A DNA stretch of 8,499 bases. Origin: a bacterium. GTDB lineage: Bacteria; Ratteibacteria; UBA8468; B48-G9; JAFGKM01. Both the position numbers and the translations under genes were made by a program. Each line of letters opens with the position of its first letter. The stretch's first letter is position 1. The stretch covers positions 1 through 8,499 of the forward strand of contig DAOOVW010000027.1 of assembly GCA_035370465.1 (NCBI GenBank), read 5' to 3'. Below are positions 1 to 6,075 of this stretch, piece by piece. The notes beneath the pieces are model-generated. The model worked only from the letters and a program-made list of their open reading frames with translations, was not told the DNA's origin and did no database searches.

Positions 1-87
1 AATCTATTCCCTCTTTCATTTTTTAAAATTAAGGAAAAAGAGGTAAAATATATAATAAAGTGGAAAAAATTTAAATGGAAATTTTTA

Positions 88-115
88 TTGATAGAAAAAA
101 ATTATTAGATATAAT
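88..115 (+). promoter_or_regulatory. Putative sigma70-type promoter for the zinc-ribbon protein gene
   Basis: A TTGATA hexamer (88-93) and a perfect TATAAT hexamer (110-115) are separated by 16 bases. This would start transcription near 121-122 and leave a leader of about 115 bases before the ATG at 237. The surroundings are very AT-rich, so chance matches to the -10 box are common. The paired -35 match and the correct orientation raise the probability. A second AT-rich TATAAA-like box follows near 127-132. Confidence 0.5.
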
Positions 116-150
116 TTTAAACATAGTATAAAATTAGTTGTATAAAAGAA

Positions 151-195
151 CTCTCACATTAAATATTTTATCCTATAAAGAAGTAAGCGTGAGAG
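151..195. repeat. Inverted repeat in the leader of the zinc-ribbon gene
   Basis: CTCTCAC at 151-157 is the exact reverse complement of GTGAGAG at 189-195. The 31-base interval contains a smaller dyad, TTTAT (167-171) and ATAAA (175-179), so the transcript could fold as a nested stem-loop. It lies between the predicted start of transcription and the ribosome binding site (AGGAGG, 227-232). There is no T-tract after it on either strand, so it does not look like an intrinsic terminator. It might be an operator or a leader structure. The function is unknown. Confidence 0.4.
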
Positions 196-236
196 AAAAA
201 ATATAGATAATTTTCTAAAATAAAAAAGGAGGGAAT

Positions 237-668
237 ATGAAACAAAAAGTAGGTATGGTAGTTTTAGTAATTATAATTCTTGCTGCGTTGGGTTTTATTG
301 TTAAACAAGCGATGCCTAAAAAACCAACTTATGGAATAAATCTGGTTGATGTTAAAGCAAAAAAAGTTTTTCAACAAACAATTACAGCTGGTGAAACAAT
401 AAATTATCCCGTAAAATCACCTTATACTGGAGAAAATACTGCTTATTCTGCTAACCAATGTATGAAATGTGGAACAATTTTTGCTTATATTCCTTATACT
501 CCAAAAAGTCCCACGGAAGAACCACCATCACCTGAAATTATGATGCCAAAATGTCCAAAATGTGGTTCATTTGAGATAATAGTTCCTGCAATTCCACAAG
601 GAGTAAAAGAAATTGATGTAAATCAGGATGAAATACCTATTGTTGATATGTCAAAAGGTACAAAATAA
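237..668 (+). CDS. Membrane-anchored protein with a CxxC...CxxC zinc-ribbon-like motif, function unknown
   Basis: 143 residues. I do not recognise a named family. Residues 5-22 form one hydrophobic segment after a short basic N-terminus, so it is either a signal anchor or an uncleaved signal, with the rest probably outside the cytoplasm. The soluble part holds two cysteine knuckles, C75-M-K-C78-G and C106-P-K-C109-G. They could together bind one zinc ion, and a proline-rich insert (about 86-104) lies between them. The segment YPVKSPYTGENTAY (57-70) leading into the first knuckle recalls small zinc-ribbon proteins I associate with Planctomycetes-like bacteria, but this is memory, not a search. 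The start is well supported: AGGAGG at 227-232 lies four bases before the ATG. The stop codon is two bases from the queC stop on the opposite strand. A 6-bp AT-rich dyad (666-681) spans the junction but lacks terminator features. Confidence 0.8.
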   Translation: MKQKVGMVVLVIIILAALGFIVKQAMPKKPTYGINLVDVKAKKVFQQTITAGETINYPVKSPYTGENTAYSANQCMKCGTIFAYIPYTPKSPTEEPPSPEIMMPKCPKCGSFEIIVPAIPQGVKEIDVNQDEIPIVDMSKGTK

Positions 669-670
669 CT

Positions 671-1333
671 TTAGTAAGTTAAAGGGTCAGAAATTCCTAC
701 TTTGGTAAAGGCATTTTTTCTTAGTTGGCAACTTGGACATTTTCCACATGGTTTTTTAGTACTTTTATAACAGGACCAGGTAATTGAAAAATCAAGTGAG
801 AGTTTTATACCCTTTTTTACTATATCTGCTTTTGATAAATAAAGTAATGGTGCTTGTATTTTAATTTTTCCGCCATTTATTGTTTTTTTTGTTGCAATAT
901 CAACAACTTCCTGAAATTTTTTTATAAAAGGTGGTCGGCAATCTGGATAATTAGAATAATCAACAGAATTTACTCCAATAAAAATTGCATCTGCATCAAT
1001 TGTCTCTGCATAGGCAACAGCAACAGAAAGTAAAATTGTATTTCTTGCTGGAACATAAGATAAAGGTATTTCTCTTTTTACCTTTTCTGGTATTTTTATT
1101 TCTTTTCTTGTAAGTGCTGATTTTACCCACGAGAGGTCAAAATTTAAAATTAAGTGTTTTTCACATTTTAAAAATTTACCCACTTTCTTTGCCGATTCAA
1201 TTTCTTTTTTACCTTTTTGTCCATAATTTAAGGTTAAACAAAAAATCCTATATCCATTATTTTTAGCAATAGCAGCAGAGACAAAACTATCCATTCCACC
1301 GGAAATTAAACAAACTGCTTTTTCTTTTCTCAT
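671..1333 (-). CDS. queC: 7-cyano-7-deazaguanine synthase (QueC)
   Basis: QueC converts 7-carboxy-7-deazaguanine to preQ0 using ATP and ammonia, a cytoplasmic step in queuosine (and other 7-deazaguanine) synthesis. The 220-residue length is typical. Visible marks are the PP-loop SGGMDS (11-16), the YVPARNT motif (93-99), the DYSNYPDCRPPF segment (125-136), and four C-terminal zinc-binding cysteines C188, C196, C199 and C202 in the arrangement CxxxxxxxCxxCxxC. All key residues are present, so the gene looks intact. There is no Shine-Dalgarno sequence before the ATG. Instead a promoter sits directly upstream, positioned for transcription from the first base of the start codon. It lies 44 bases downstream of xerC on the same strand. 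The partner genes queD, queE and queF are not in this window, so preQ0 synthesis must be completed elsewhere in the genome. Confidence 0.95.
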   Translation of the reverse strand: MRKEKAVCLISGGMDSFVSAAIAKNNGYRIFCLTLNYGQKGKKEIESAKKVGKFLKCEKHLILNFDLSWVKSALTRKEIKIPEKVKREIPLSYVPARNTILLSVAVAYAETIDADAIFIGVNSVDYSNYPDCRPPFIKKFQEVVDIATKKTINGGKIKIQAPLLYLSKADIVKKGIKLSLDFSITWSCYKSTKKPCGKCPSCQLRKNAFTKVGISDPLTY

Positions 1334-1339
1334 AGTAAA

Positions 1340-1368
1340 ATTATATAAAAAATAATAAAAATTGTTAA
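1340..1368 (-). promoter_or_regulatory. Promoter of queC, probably giving a leaderless mRNA
   Basis: Read on the minus strand, TTAACA (1368-1363) and a perfect TATAAT (1345-1340) are separated by 17 bases. Counting the usual six bases from the end of the -10 box places the first transcribed base at 1333, the A of the queC ATG. The stretch between promoter and gene has no ribosome binding site. Both facts agree with a leaderless transcript. The AT-rich background makes a chance -10 match possible. Confidence 0.55.
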
Positions 1369-1377
1369 TAAGGTAGG

Positions 1378-2253
1378 TTATTTAGCGCGTGGATGTGTTT
1401 TGTTATAAAATTCTTTTAATCTTTCTACTGTTAAGTGAGTATAAATCTGAGTGGTTGTTATTCTTTCATGTCCAAGAAGTTCTTGAACTGTTCTTAAATC
1501 AGCACCTCTATCAAGTAGGTGAGTTGCAAAAGAATGTCTGAAAGTATGTGGTGTTACTTTTTTATTTATAATTGCCTTTTTTGAATACTTATCAATTATC
1601 CTTTCAACACTTCTTTCTGTCAGAGGTTTATTGTATTTATTGAGAAAAACAATTCTTTCCTTTTTATTCGGCCTTTTTTCAATATATTCTATCAATGCCT
1701 TTAAAGCATATTTCCCAATTGGCACAATTCTTTCTTTTTTACCTTTTCCCCTGACCTTTATAACTTCTTCAAAAAAATTTATATCCTCAATTTTTAAAGA
1801 AGTAAGTTCCCCAACTCTTATTCCTGTTGAATATAAAAGTTCAAGTATTGCTTTATTTCTTAATGATTGCCAACTATTTTTAAATGGTAAATTTAAAATT
1901 TTTTCAACTTCTTCAAGTGTTAAAAAGTTTGGCAACCTATCTGCTTTTTTTGGGGAAGAAAGAAGAACAATCGGATTTGATTTTACCAATTTTCTTGTAG
2001 TTAGAAATTTAAAAAATGATTTTAATGATGCAATTTTTCTACCAATTGTGTTTTCAGAATAACCATAACTTCTTAAATGCCCTAAATAAGAAATGAGGAG
2101 TTGGTGAGAAATTTCATCAAAAGAATTTATTTTATTTTTTTTTATAAAATTTATAAATTGAGAAATATCTTTTTTATATCCTTTAATTGTATTGACTGAA
2201 TAATTTCTTTGTAATGTCAGATAATCAAGAAATTTTTTAACATACCTTTTCAT
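1378..2253 (-). CDS. xerC: XerC/XerD-type tyrosine recombinase
   Basis: A 291-residue site-specific recombinase of the Xer group, which in most bacteria resolves chromosome dimers at dif. The N-terminal SAM-like DNA-binding domain covers about 1-90 and the catalytic domain about 105-285. The complete catalytic set is visible: R146 (in TGIRVGEL), K170 (in VRGKGKKER), H236 and R239 (in TPHTFRHSFATHLL), H262 (in LLGHERITTTQIY) and the nucleophile Y271. The C-terminus NKTHPRAK is the usual XerC/D ending, with which XerC and XerD contact their partner. The length is that of chromosomal XerC/D rather than phage integrases, and no att-like repeats flank it. XerC and XerD cannot be told apart safely from one sequence; the symbol is a provisional choice. 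The ATG has only a poor purine-rich ribosome site (AAGAAG). The gene follows the 5S rRNA gene on the same strand by about 85 bases. Confidence 0.92.
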   Translation of the reverse strand: MKRYVKKFLDYLTLQRNYSVNTIKGYKKDISQFINFIKKNKINSFDEISHQLLISYLGHLRSYGYSENTIGRKIASLKSFFKFLTTRKLVKSNPIVLLSSPKKADRLPNFLTLEEVEKILNLPFKNSWQSLRNKAILELLYSTGIRVGELTSLKIEDINFFEEVIKVRGKGKKERIVPIGKYALKALIEYIEKRPNKKERIVFLNKYNKPLTERSVERIIDKYSKKAIINKKVTPHTFRHSFATHLLDRGADLRTVQELLGHERITTTQIYTHLTVERLKEFYNKTHPRAK

Positions 2254-2328
2254 TCTTCTTTATTTCTTTTTCAATGTACTTTTATGCCTTTTAGACACCT
2301 GCCTGAATATCTACCACTTTTCATCACT

Positions 2329-2336
2329 AAAAAAAA
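2329..2336 (-). terminator. U-tract terminator following the 5S rRNA closing helix
   Basis: On the minus strand the closing helix of the 5S rRNA (2448-2459 paired with 2337-2348, twelve perfect pairs) is followed at once by eight T residues (2336-2329). A stable helix plus a run of U is the form of an intrinsic terminator, so the mature 3' end and termination may share one structure. The long span of the helix makes this unlike a standard compact hairpin. Confidence 0.45.
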
Positions 2337-2338
2337 TG

Positions 2339-2458
2339 TCTCTGGCAATACCTACTCTCCCACCTCCTCTCGAAGGCAGTACCATCGGCGTCGAGAGGCT
2401 TAACTGCCGTGTTCGGGATGGGAACGGGTGTTACCCTCTCGCTATCGTTGCCAGAGAC
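2339..2458 (-). rRNA. rrf: 5S ribosomal RNA
   Basis: Read on the minus strand, this stretch carries the recognisable 5S landmarks in order: the 5' helix strand CTCTGGCAACG, then CACCCGTTCCCATCCCGAAC in loops B and C, then GCCGATGGTACTG and the loop E region, then GGGAGAGTAGG, and the 3' helix strand ATTGCCAGAGAC. The two ends form a perfect closing helix. Length is about 118-120 bases, normal for bacteria. Exact ends are estimated: the 5' end fits the first base predicted from the promoter upstream (2458). No 16S, 23S or tRNA sequence occurs in the window, so this 5S gene is not next to the rest of an rRNA operon. It lies between polX and xerC, all on the same strand. Confidence 0.95.
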
Positions 2459-2464
2459 ATTATT

Positions 2465-2492
2465 ATTTTACCTTCTTTTTCTTATCTGTCAA
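2465..2492 (-). promoter_or_regulatory. Dedicated promoter of the 5S rRNA gene
   Basis: On the minus strand a perfect TTGACA (2492-2487) is followed after 16 bases by TAAAAT (2470-2465). The predicted first transcribed base is 2458, just where the 5S closing helix begins. The region farther upstream (about 2511-2543) is rich in A and T tracts and could act as an UP element. The exact fit of promoter and gene start makes this the best-supported promoter in the window. Confidence 0.75.
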
Positions 2493-2547
2493 CATTTCGA
2501 ATTGAGACATAATAAATATTTACAAAAAAAAGAGAAAATAAAATGAC

Positions 2548-2631
2548 TTACTTTCCTGCTCTTTTCCTTTCCATACCAAAATACTCATCAGATAAACATC
2601 GGAAAGAAAGTAATAAGTAATTTTCATTACT
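2548..2631. other. Intergenic segment with nested inverted repeats, possible structured RNA
   Basis: Between the polX stop and the 5S promoter lie several complementary blocks. TTACTTTC (2548-2555) pairs with GAAAGTAA (2606-2613). CTTTCC (2567-2572) pairs with GGAAAG (2601-2606). AGTAAT (2616-2621) pairs with ATTACT (2626-2631) around a TTTC loop. The first two can stack as one interrupted helix around a loop of about 28 bases. On the minus strand a T8-containing tract (about 2640-2633) lies before these blocks and not after them, so they are not a clear polX terminator. I match no known RNA family. A weak CTGATGAG match to a hammerhead core is discussed among the rejected items. Confidence 0.25.
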
Positions 2632-2671
2632 AATAAAAAAAATACGAGAGAATTAATATTATATGAGAATT

Positions 2672-4369
2672 TTAGGATGCTTTTCTTCTAAATGGGATTT
2701 TTTCAGATGGATAAGTATTGATAATTCTTTTTGATATTAAAAAACCTCTTCTTGCCATACCAACACCAAATTTAATATATTTTAGCATTCCTATATTATG
2801 AGCATCTGTTCCAATTGAAAAATTTATATTTTTACCAAGTGCCTTCAAAATATTAATATCATTTAGGTCAAGTCGGTCAGGATAAGAATTTATTTCAAGA
2901 ATTACTCTATATTTTTCTGCGTACTCAATAATTTCCTCAATATCAACATCATATCCCTCTCTTCCGCTTAATAATCTTCCTGTTGGATGAGCCAATATAT
3001 CAACATAAGGATTTTCTATTGCTTTTTTAATTCTTTCTCCGACATTTTTCTTAAAACCCTGATGGATTGCAACAATTACATAATCAAGTTCTCTTAAGAT
3101 TTTATCATTATAATCAAGGGAACCATCACTAAGAATATCAACTTCTGCACCTTTTAATATTTTTATTCCCTTTATTTTTTGATTTAATTTGTCTATTTCT
3201 TCATTTTTTCTCTTTAATTCATCTTCATCAAGACCTCCCGCTATTTTTGATGTCTTTGAATGGTCAGCAATTCCAATATATTCATATCCCATTTTTTTTA
3301 CAGATAAAGCAATTTCTTCAATTGTATTAACACCATCTGAATATTCAGAATGTACATGTAAATCACCTTTTATCTCTTTTTCTTCAACAATTTTTGGCAA
3401 TTTACCTTGTTGCGCTAATTCAATTTCACCTCTATCTTCTCTCAATTCAGGAGGAATCCAGACAAGTCCCAATGCTTTATAAACATCTTCTTCTGTTTTA
3501 CCTGCTATTTTCTTATCATTTTTAAAAACACCATATTCACTTATTTTTAATCCATTTTCTTTTGCAAAAGTTCTTAATTTTATGTTATGACCTTTGGAAC
3601 CAGTAAAATATTGTAAGGCAGAACCATAACAATCATCAGGAATAACTCTTATATCAACCTGCAAATTATTTTCTTTTACAATCACAGATGCTTTAGTTTC
3701 TCCTTTTACAAGTATTTCACTTACATCTGGTAAAGATACAAATTTCTCAATTATATCTTCTTTCCCTACTGCAAGAATATCAATATCACCAATTGTTTCT
3801 TTCATCCTTCTAATTGAACCAGCAGGAGAAATTTTATCAGCATATTTTCTTAAACTTTCAATTATGTTTTCAACTATTGGAAGTGCAATTCCCAATGGTA
3901 TTCTTGATTTACCTAACTTGTAAAGTTCTATACCTCTTTTTATATTCTCAACTTTCTTCTCTCCCATTCCAAAAAGTTTCGCAAGTGAACCATCTTCAAT
4001 AACTTTTTCAAGGTCAGATAAATTTTTAACATTTAATTTGTTATAGACCAAATTCAATGTTTTTGGTCCTAAATTCGGGATATTGAGTAATTCAATAATT
4101 CCATCAGAAATACCTTCCATCGCTTCCTCATATTTTTTCATCCTGCCTGTACTTAGATACTCATCAATTTTTTCTGCCATTCCTTTTCCAATCCCAGGGA
4201 TATTTTCAAGTTCCTTCCTTTTCCATATATCTTCAATATCCTCAGTAAGCTCTCTTATAACCCTTGCTGCTTTCCTATAAGCACCTATTCTAAAAGAACT
4301 ATCATTTTTGAATTCAAGGGCATCAGCAATTTTATCAAAAATTTCAGCAATTTCAGTATTTTTACTCAT
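2672..4369 (-). CDS. polX: Family X DNA polymerase with PHP domain (PolX)
   Basis: Bacterial PolX fills short gaps in base-excision and double-strand-break repair. Its PHP domain supplies Mn-dependent 3'-5' exonuclease and AP-endonuclease activity in characterised members. The 565-residue length matches Bacillus PolX. Domains in order: N-terminal 8-kDa-like region with a helix-hairpin-helix (IPGIGKGMAEKI, about 57-68), further HhH-like turns (IPNLGPK 97-103; FGMGEKK 133-139), and the nucleotidyltransferase motif GSIRRMKETIGDID with catalytic D195 and D197 and the third aspartate D239. YFTGSKGHN (254-262) belongs to the palm/thumb. The PHP domain starts at about 335, with metal ligands H338, H340, D345, H370, E409, H436, H461, D522 and H524. 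Nothing essential is missing. The start overlaps the nitroreductase stop by eight bases, and AGGT seven bases before the ATG serves as ribosome site, so the two are probably translationally coupled. Confidence 0.95.
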   Translation of the reverse strand: MSKNTEIAEIFDKIADALEFKNDSSFRIGAYRKAARVIRELTEDIEDIWKRKELENIPGIGKGMAEKIDEYLSTGRMKKYEEAMEGISDGIIELLNIPNLGPKTLNLVYNKLNVKNLSDLEKVIEDGSLAKLFGMGEKKVENIKRGIELYKLGKSRIPLGIALPIVENIIESLRKYADKISPAGSIRRMKETIGDIDILAVGKEDIIEKFVSLPDVSEILVKGETKASVIVKENNLQVDIRVIPDDCYGSALQYFTGSKGHNIKLRTFAKENGLKISEYGVFKNDKKIAGKTEEDVYKALGLVWIPPELREDRGEIELAQQGKLPKIVEEKEIKGDLHVHSEYSDGVNTIEEIALSVKKMGYEYIGIADHSKTSKIAGGLDEDELKRKNEEIDKLNQKIKGIKILKGAEVDILSDGSLDYNDKILRELDYVIVAIHQGFKKNVGERIKKAIENPYVDILAHPTGRLLSGREGYDVDIEEIIEYAEKYRVILEINSYPDRLDLNDINILKALGKNINFSIGTDAHNIGMLKYIKFGVGMARRGFLISKRIINTYPSEKIPFRRKAS

Positions 4370-4952
4370 TTTTTTTACCTACTGGGCATAAATAAAAAAC
4401 ATCTTCACCAATCCCAAGAACACCTTTTACTTTTTCATCATCAAATGCGCCAACCATAACTATTCCAAGAGATAATGCCTCTGCCTGTAAATGTAAATTC
4501 TGCCCACAATGTCCAACTTCCATATAAACATATCTTTTACCTCTTTCCCCATATCTTCCTGTTGTTTTTTCAAAAATTCCAGATATAACAACTATTGCAG
4601 GAGCAATTTTTAAGCATCTCTGCTCATAAGCACTTTTTGAAATTTCATTCCTTAAATCACCTTTCTTAATTAAGGAAATTGAATGTTCCCCAAAATTGTA
4701 ATGATATAAACCTTTTTCAATTTTTTCTATTTCACCTGCAATTAGAAATATTTCAAGAGGATATGTTGCCCCAGCAGAAGGAGATGTTCTTCCACCTTTA
4801 GAATTTTTGCCATCACATGCCCATAAAAGTTGAGAAATTTCTTTTATTGTCAATTTTTCATCTTTATAATCTCTTGTTGACTTCCTTCTTTTTAATGCCT
4901 CTTCTACACCTATTTCACTAATTTCAACTTCCGGTAATTTTATATTTTCCAT
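4362..4952 (-). CDS. SagB-type nitroreductase-fold flavoprotein
   Basis: A 196-residue member of the nitroreductase/SagB-McbC oxidoreductase fold, which binds FMN as a dimer. Supporting motifs are RRKSTRDY (22-29, FMN phosphate contact), the glycine/serine-rich SPSAGATYPLE (57-67), GLYHY (81-85), and the signature YMEVGHCGQNLHLQAEALSLG (143-163) followed by GAFDD (168-172). These are the SagB-like marks rather than those of classical NfsB enzymes. SagB-type enzymes in peptide clusters oxidise azolines, but there is no cyclodehydratase or precursor peptide here, so this is a stand-alone homologue whose substrate cannot be told. It lies 41 bases after the anti-sigma gene and overlaps polX by eight bases. 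Ribosome binding is weak: AAGG lies about 14 bases before the ATG. A TAAAAT box (4966-4961) just upstream has no fitting -35 partner. Confidence 0.85.
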   Translation of the reverse strand: MENIKLPEVEISEIGVEEALKRRKSTRDYKDEKLTIKEISQLLWACDGKNSKGGRTSPSAGATYPLEIFLIAGEIEKIEKGLYHYNFGEHSISLIKKGDLRNEISKSAYEQRCLKIAPAIVVISGIFEKTTGRYGERGKRYVYMEVGHCGQNLHLQAEALSLGIVMVGAFDDEKVKGVLGIGEDVFYLCPVGKKNE

Positions 4953-4993
4953 TTTTTATTATTTTACCTTAAAAAAGAGGGAGGAGGGAAAAG

Positions 4994-5479
4994 CTATTTA
5001 AGCAATGAGTCCAAAATTTTTTCTGCTTCGTCTTCTTCTAAATAATCAACCATTTGAAGAATTTCATTTTCATTTAAGGATAAATTATCCTGTAAAAATA
5101 AAACATCATAATAAAAACTATATTTATTGTTCTCTTCATTTTTCACAATACTCTGTTTTGGGGATTTAAAGAAAAAAAGAGAAAGAGAAAAAACAAAAAT
5201 AATTGAAATCAATGCAAATACAAATCTCCTTTTAAATATATGCCTCTTTTCTTTAACAGGTACTTCAAAAATAGAATTTTCCCTGCTATCCCACCAAGAA
5301 GAAGGAAGAACAGGAATATCTATTTTTTTGCTTTTTTCAATTACCATTTTCAACTCATCATATTTATTTTTACATCTTTCACATTTTTCTAAATGCTTTA
5401 AAATCTGTTCTTCCTCTTTTTTATTAAGTTCCTTATTAATTAAGTCAACCAATTTCTTTTCAAATTTCTTGCATGACAT
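4994..5479 (-). CDS. Membrane-bound zinc-finger anti-sigma factor
   Basis: 161 residues. The N-terminal cytoplasmic part carries the anti-sigma zinc-finger pattern H29-xxx-C33-xx-C36 with C3 as a likely fourth ligand (zf-HC2/ZAS type). A linker is followed by a basic stretch and one transmembrane helix at about 86-104. A short outer part of about 55 residues is acidic and helical at the end (about 135-160) and could sense an envelope signal or be the target of proteolysis. It overlaps the ECF sigma gene by 20 bases, which is the normal arrangement of a sigma factor and its own anti-sigma, and supports stoichiometric coupled translation. A G-rich GGGGGT about ten bases before the ATG may act as ribosome site. 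The ligand that relieves inhibition cannot be seen from the sequence. Confidence 0.85.
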   Translation of the reverse strand: MSCKKFEKKLVDLINKELNKKEEEQILKHLEKCERCKNKYDELKMVIEKSKKIDIPVLPSSWWDSRENSIFEVPVKEKRHIFKRRFVFALISIIFVFSLSLFFFKSPKQSIVKNEENNKYSFYYDVLFLQDNLSLNENEILQMVDYLEEDEAEKILDSLLK

Positions 5480-5987
5480 TTTTCAGCACCCCCTTTTCTT
5501 TAAGATTTTTCCTTATCTTTTCAACTGATTGGAAATAAGTTGCTTTTACTGTTCCTTCTCTTGATTTAAGTATCTCAGCAATCTGTTTATATGGCAATTC
5601 TTCATATGTTTTCAAAATAAAAATTGATTTTTGTCTTGGCGTTAAATTTTCAATTTCTTTCTGAATTTCATCTTTAATATCTCTTAAAATAACCATTTTA
5701 TCACTTTCAATTTTTTCACTTTTTAAAATATTTTCCTGAATTTCTCCTATTTTTTCCCTTTTTCTTTTTCTAATGTAGTCATATGAAAGATTTATGACTA
5801 TTCTATAAATCCATGTATAAAACTTCGCTTCCTCTCTAAAACTATCCCATTTCTGATATGCCTTAACGAAACTTTCCTGAACGATATCAATACCATCTTC
5901 TTTATTTCCCACCATTCTGAAAGCAACACTATACAATCTATCTCTATATTCTCTATAAAATGCCTCAAATTTTTCTTTCTTACCCAC
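5460..5987 (-). CDS. ECF (group 4) RNA polymerase sigma factor
   Basis: 175 residues, the usual size for an extracytoplasmic-function sigma factor. Region sigma2 spans about 5-75: DGIDIVQESFVKAYQKWDSF in 2.1-2.2, then FYTWIYRIVINLSYDYIRKR (56-75) in 2.3-2.4, which reads the -10 element. A charged linker follows, then region sigma4 at about 114-165, with LTPRQKSIFILK and the helix-turn-helix LPYKQIAEILKSREGTVKAT (131-150) for the -35 element. It is RpoE/SigW-like in general style; the ECF subgroup is not determinable by eye. Translation starts at GTG (5987); no ATG exists in frame upstream before a stop. AAAAGG about ten bases upstream is a weak ribosome site. It is the first gene of the sigma, anti-sigma, nitroreductase, polX run and is divergent from rpsT. 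Its own promoter must overlap the rpsT promoter, but I find no clear one. Confidence 0.92.
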   Translation of the reverse strand: MGKKEKFEAFYREYRDRLYSVAFRMVGNKEDGIDIVQESFVKAYQKWDSFREEAKFYTWIYRIVINLSYDYIRKRKREKIGEIQENILKSEKIESDKMVILRDIKDEIQKEIENLTPRQKSIFILKTYEELPYKQIAEILKSREGTVKATYFQSVEKIRKNLKEKGVLKNVMQEI

Positions 5988-6005
5988 TTCTTTTTGACCT
6001 TTTTG

Positions 6006-6034
6006 TTGATAAATAGTTTAGTAAATAGTATAAT
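6006..6034 (+). promoter_or_regulatory. Promoter of rpsT
   Basis: TTGATA (6006-6011) and a perfect TATAAT (6029-6034) are separated by the ideal 17 bases. Transcription should start near 6041, giving a leader of about 35 bases that holds little except the ribosome binding site. The 88-base divergent gap between the sigma gene and rpsT leaves room for one such promoter only with overlap of any promoter for the sigma gene. Confidence 0.7.
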
Positions 6035-6065
6035 AAATTGAACAAAATAAAAAGGATAAAAAAAC

Positions 6066-6071
6066 AGGAGG
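6066..6071 (+). promoter_or_regulatory. Ribosome binding site of rpsT
   Basis: AGGAGG lies four bases before the ATG at 6076. It is one of only two full-consensus sites in the window, the other being before the zinc-ribbon gene. Most minus-strand genes have weak sites. It fixes the rpsT start. Confidence 0.75.
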
Positions 6072-6075
6072 AAAA

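Noticed and set aside
10..43. Inverted repeat CCTCTTT/AAAGAGG at the left edge
   Set aside because: Seven pairs around a 20-base loop without a T-tract in either direction; too weak in such AT-rich sequence to call a terminator or operator.
1631..2062. Plus-strand open frame of 143 codons inside xerC
   Set aside because: It is antisense to a recombinase with all catalytic residues, has no recognisable motif and no good ribosome site. Long antisense frames are expected in AT-rich genes.
2281..2328. Possible dif site next to xerC
   Set aside because: The imperfect dyad near 2293-2312 does not match the two 11-base arms and 6-base centre of known dif sites, and there is no strand-composition evidence in a window this short.
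2545..2600. Hammerhead-like core: CTGATGAG followed by GAAA blocks on the minus strand
   Set aside because: The needed stem II (closing just before GAAA) is not formed by the intervening bases, and no stem III with a cleavage triplet in the right place is seen. The match is probably chance.
3189..4280. Three plus-strand open frames inside polX (3189-3482, 3814-4002, 4083-4280)
   Set aside because: All are antisense to conserved PolX domains, with Ser/Phe/Ile-rich composition typical of shadows and no family motifs.
4362..4952. Azole-modified peptide (SagB/McbC) biosynthesis cluster
   Set aside because: Only the dehydrogenase-like gene is present; there is no YcaO/cyclodehydratase, precursor peptide or exporter nearby.
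5127..5528. Plus-strand open frame of 133 codons across the sigma/anti-sigma junction
   Set aside because: It is antisense to two well-identified genes and reads as a Phe/Ser/Leu-rich shadow translation.
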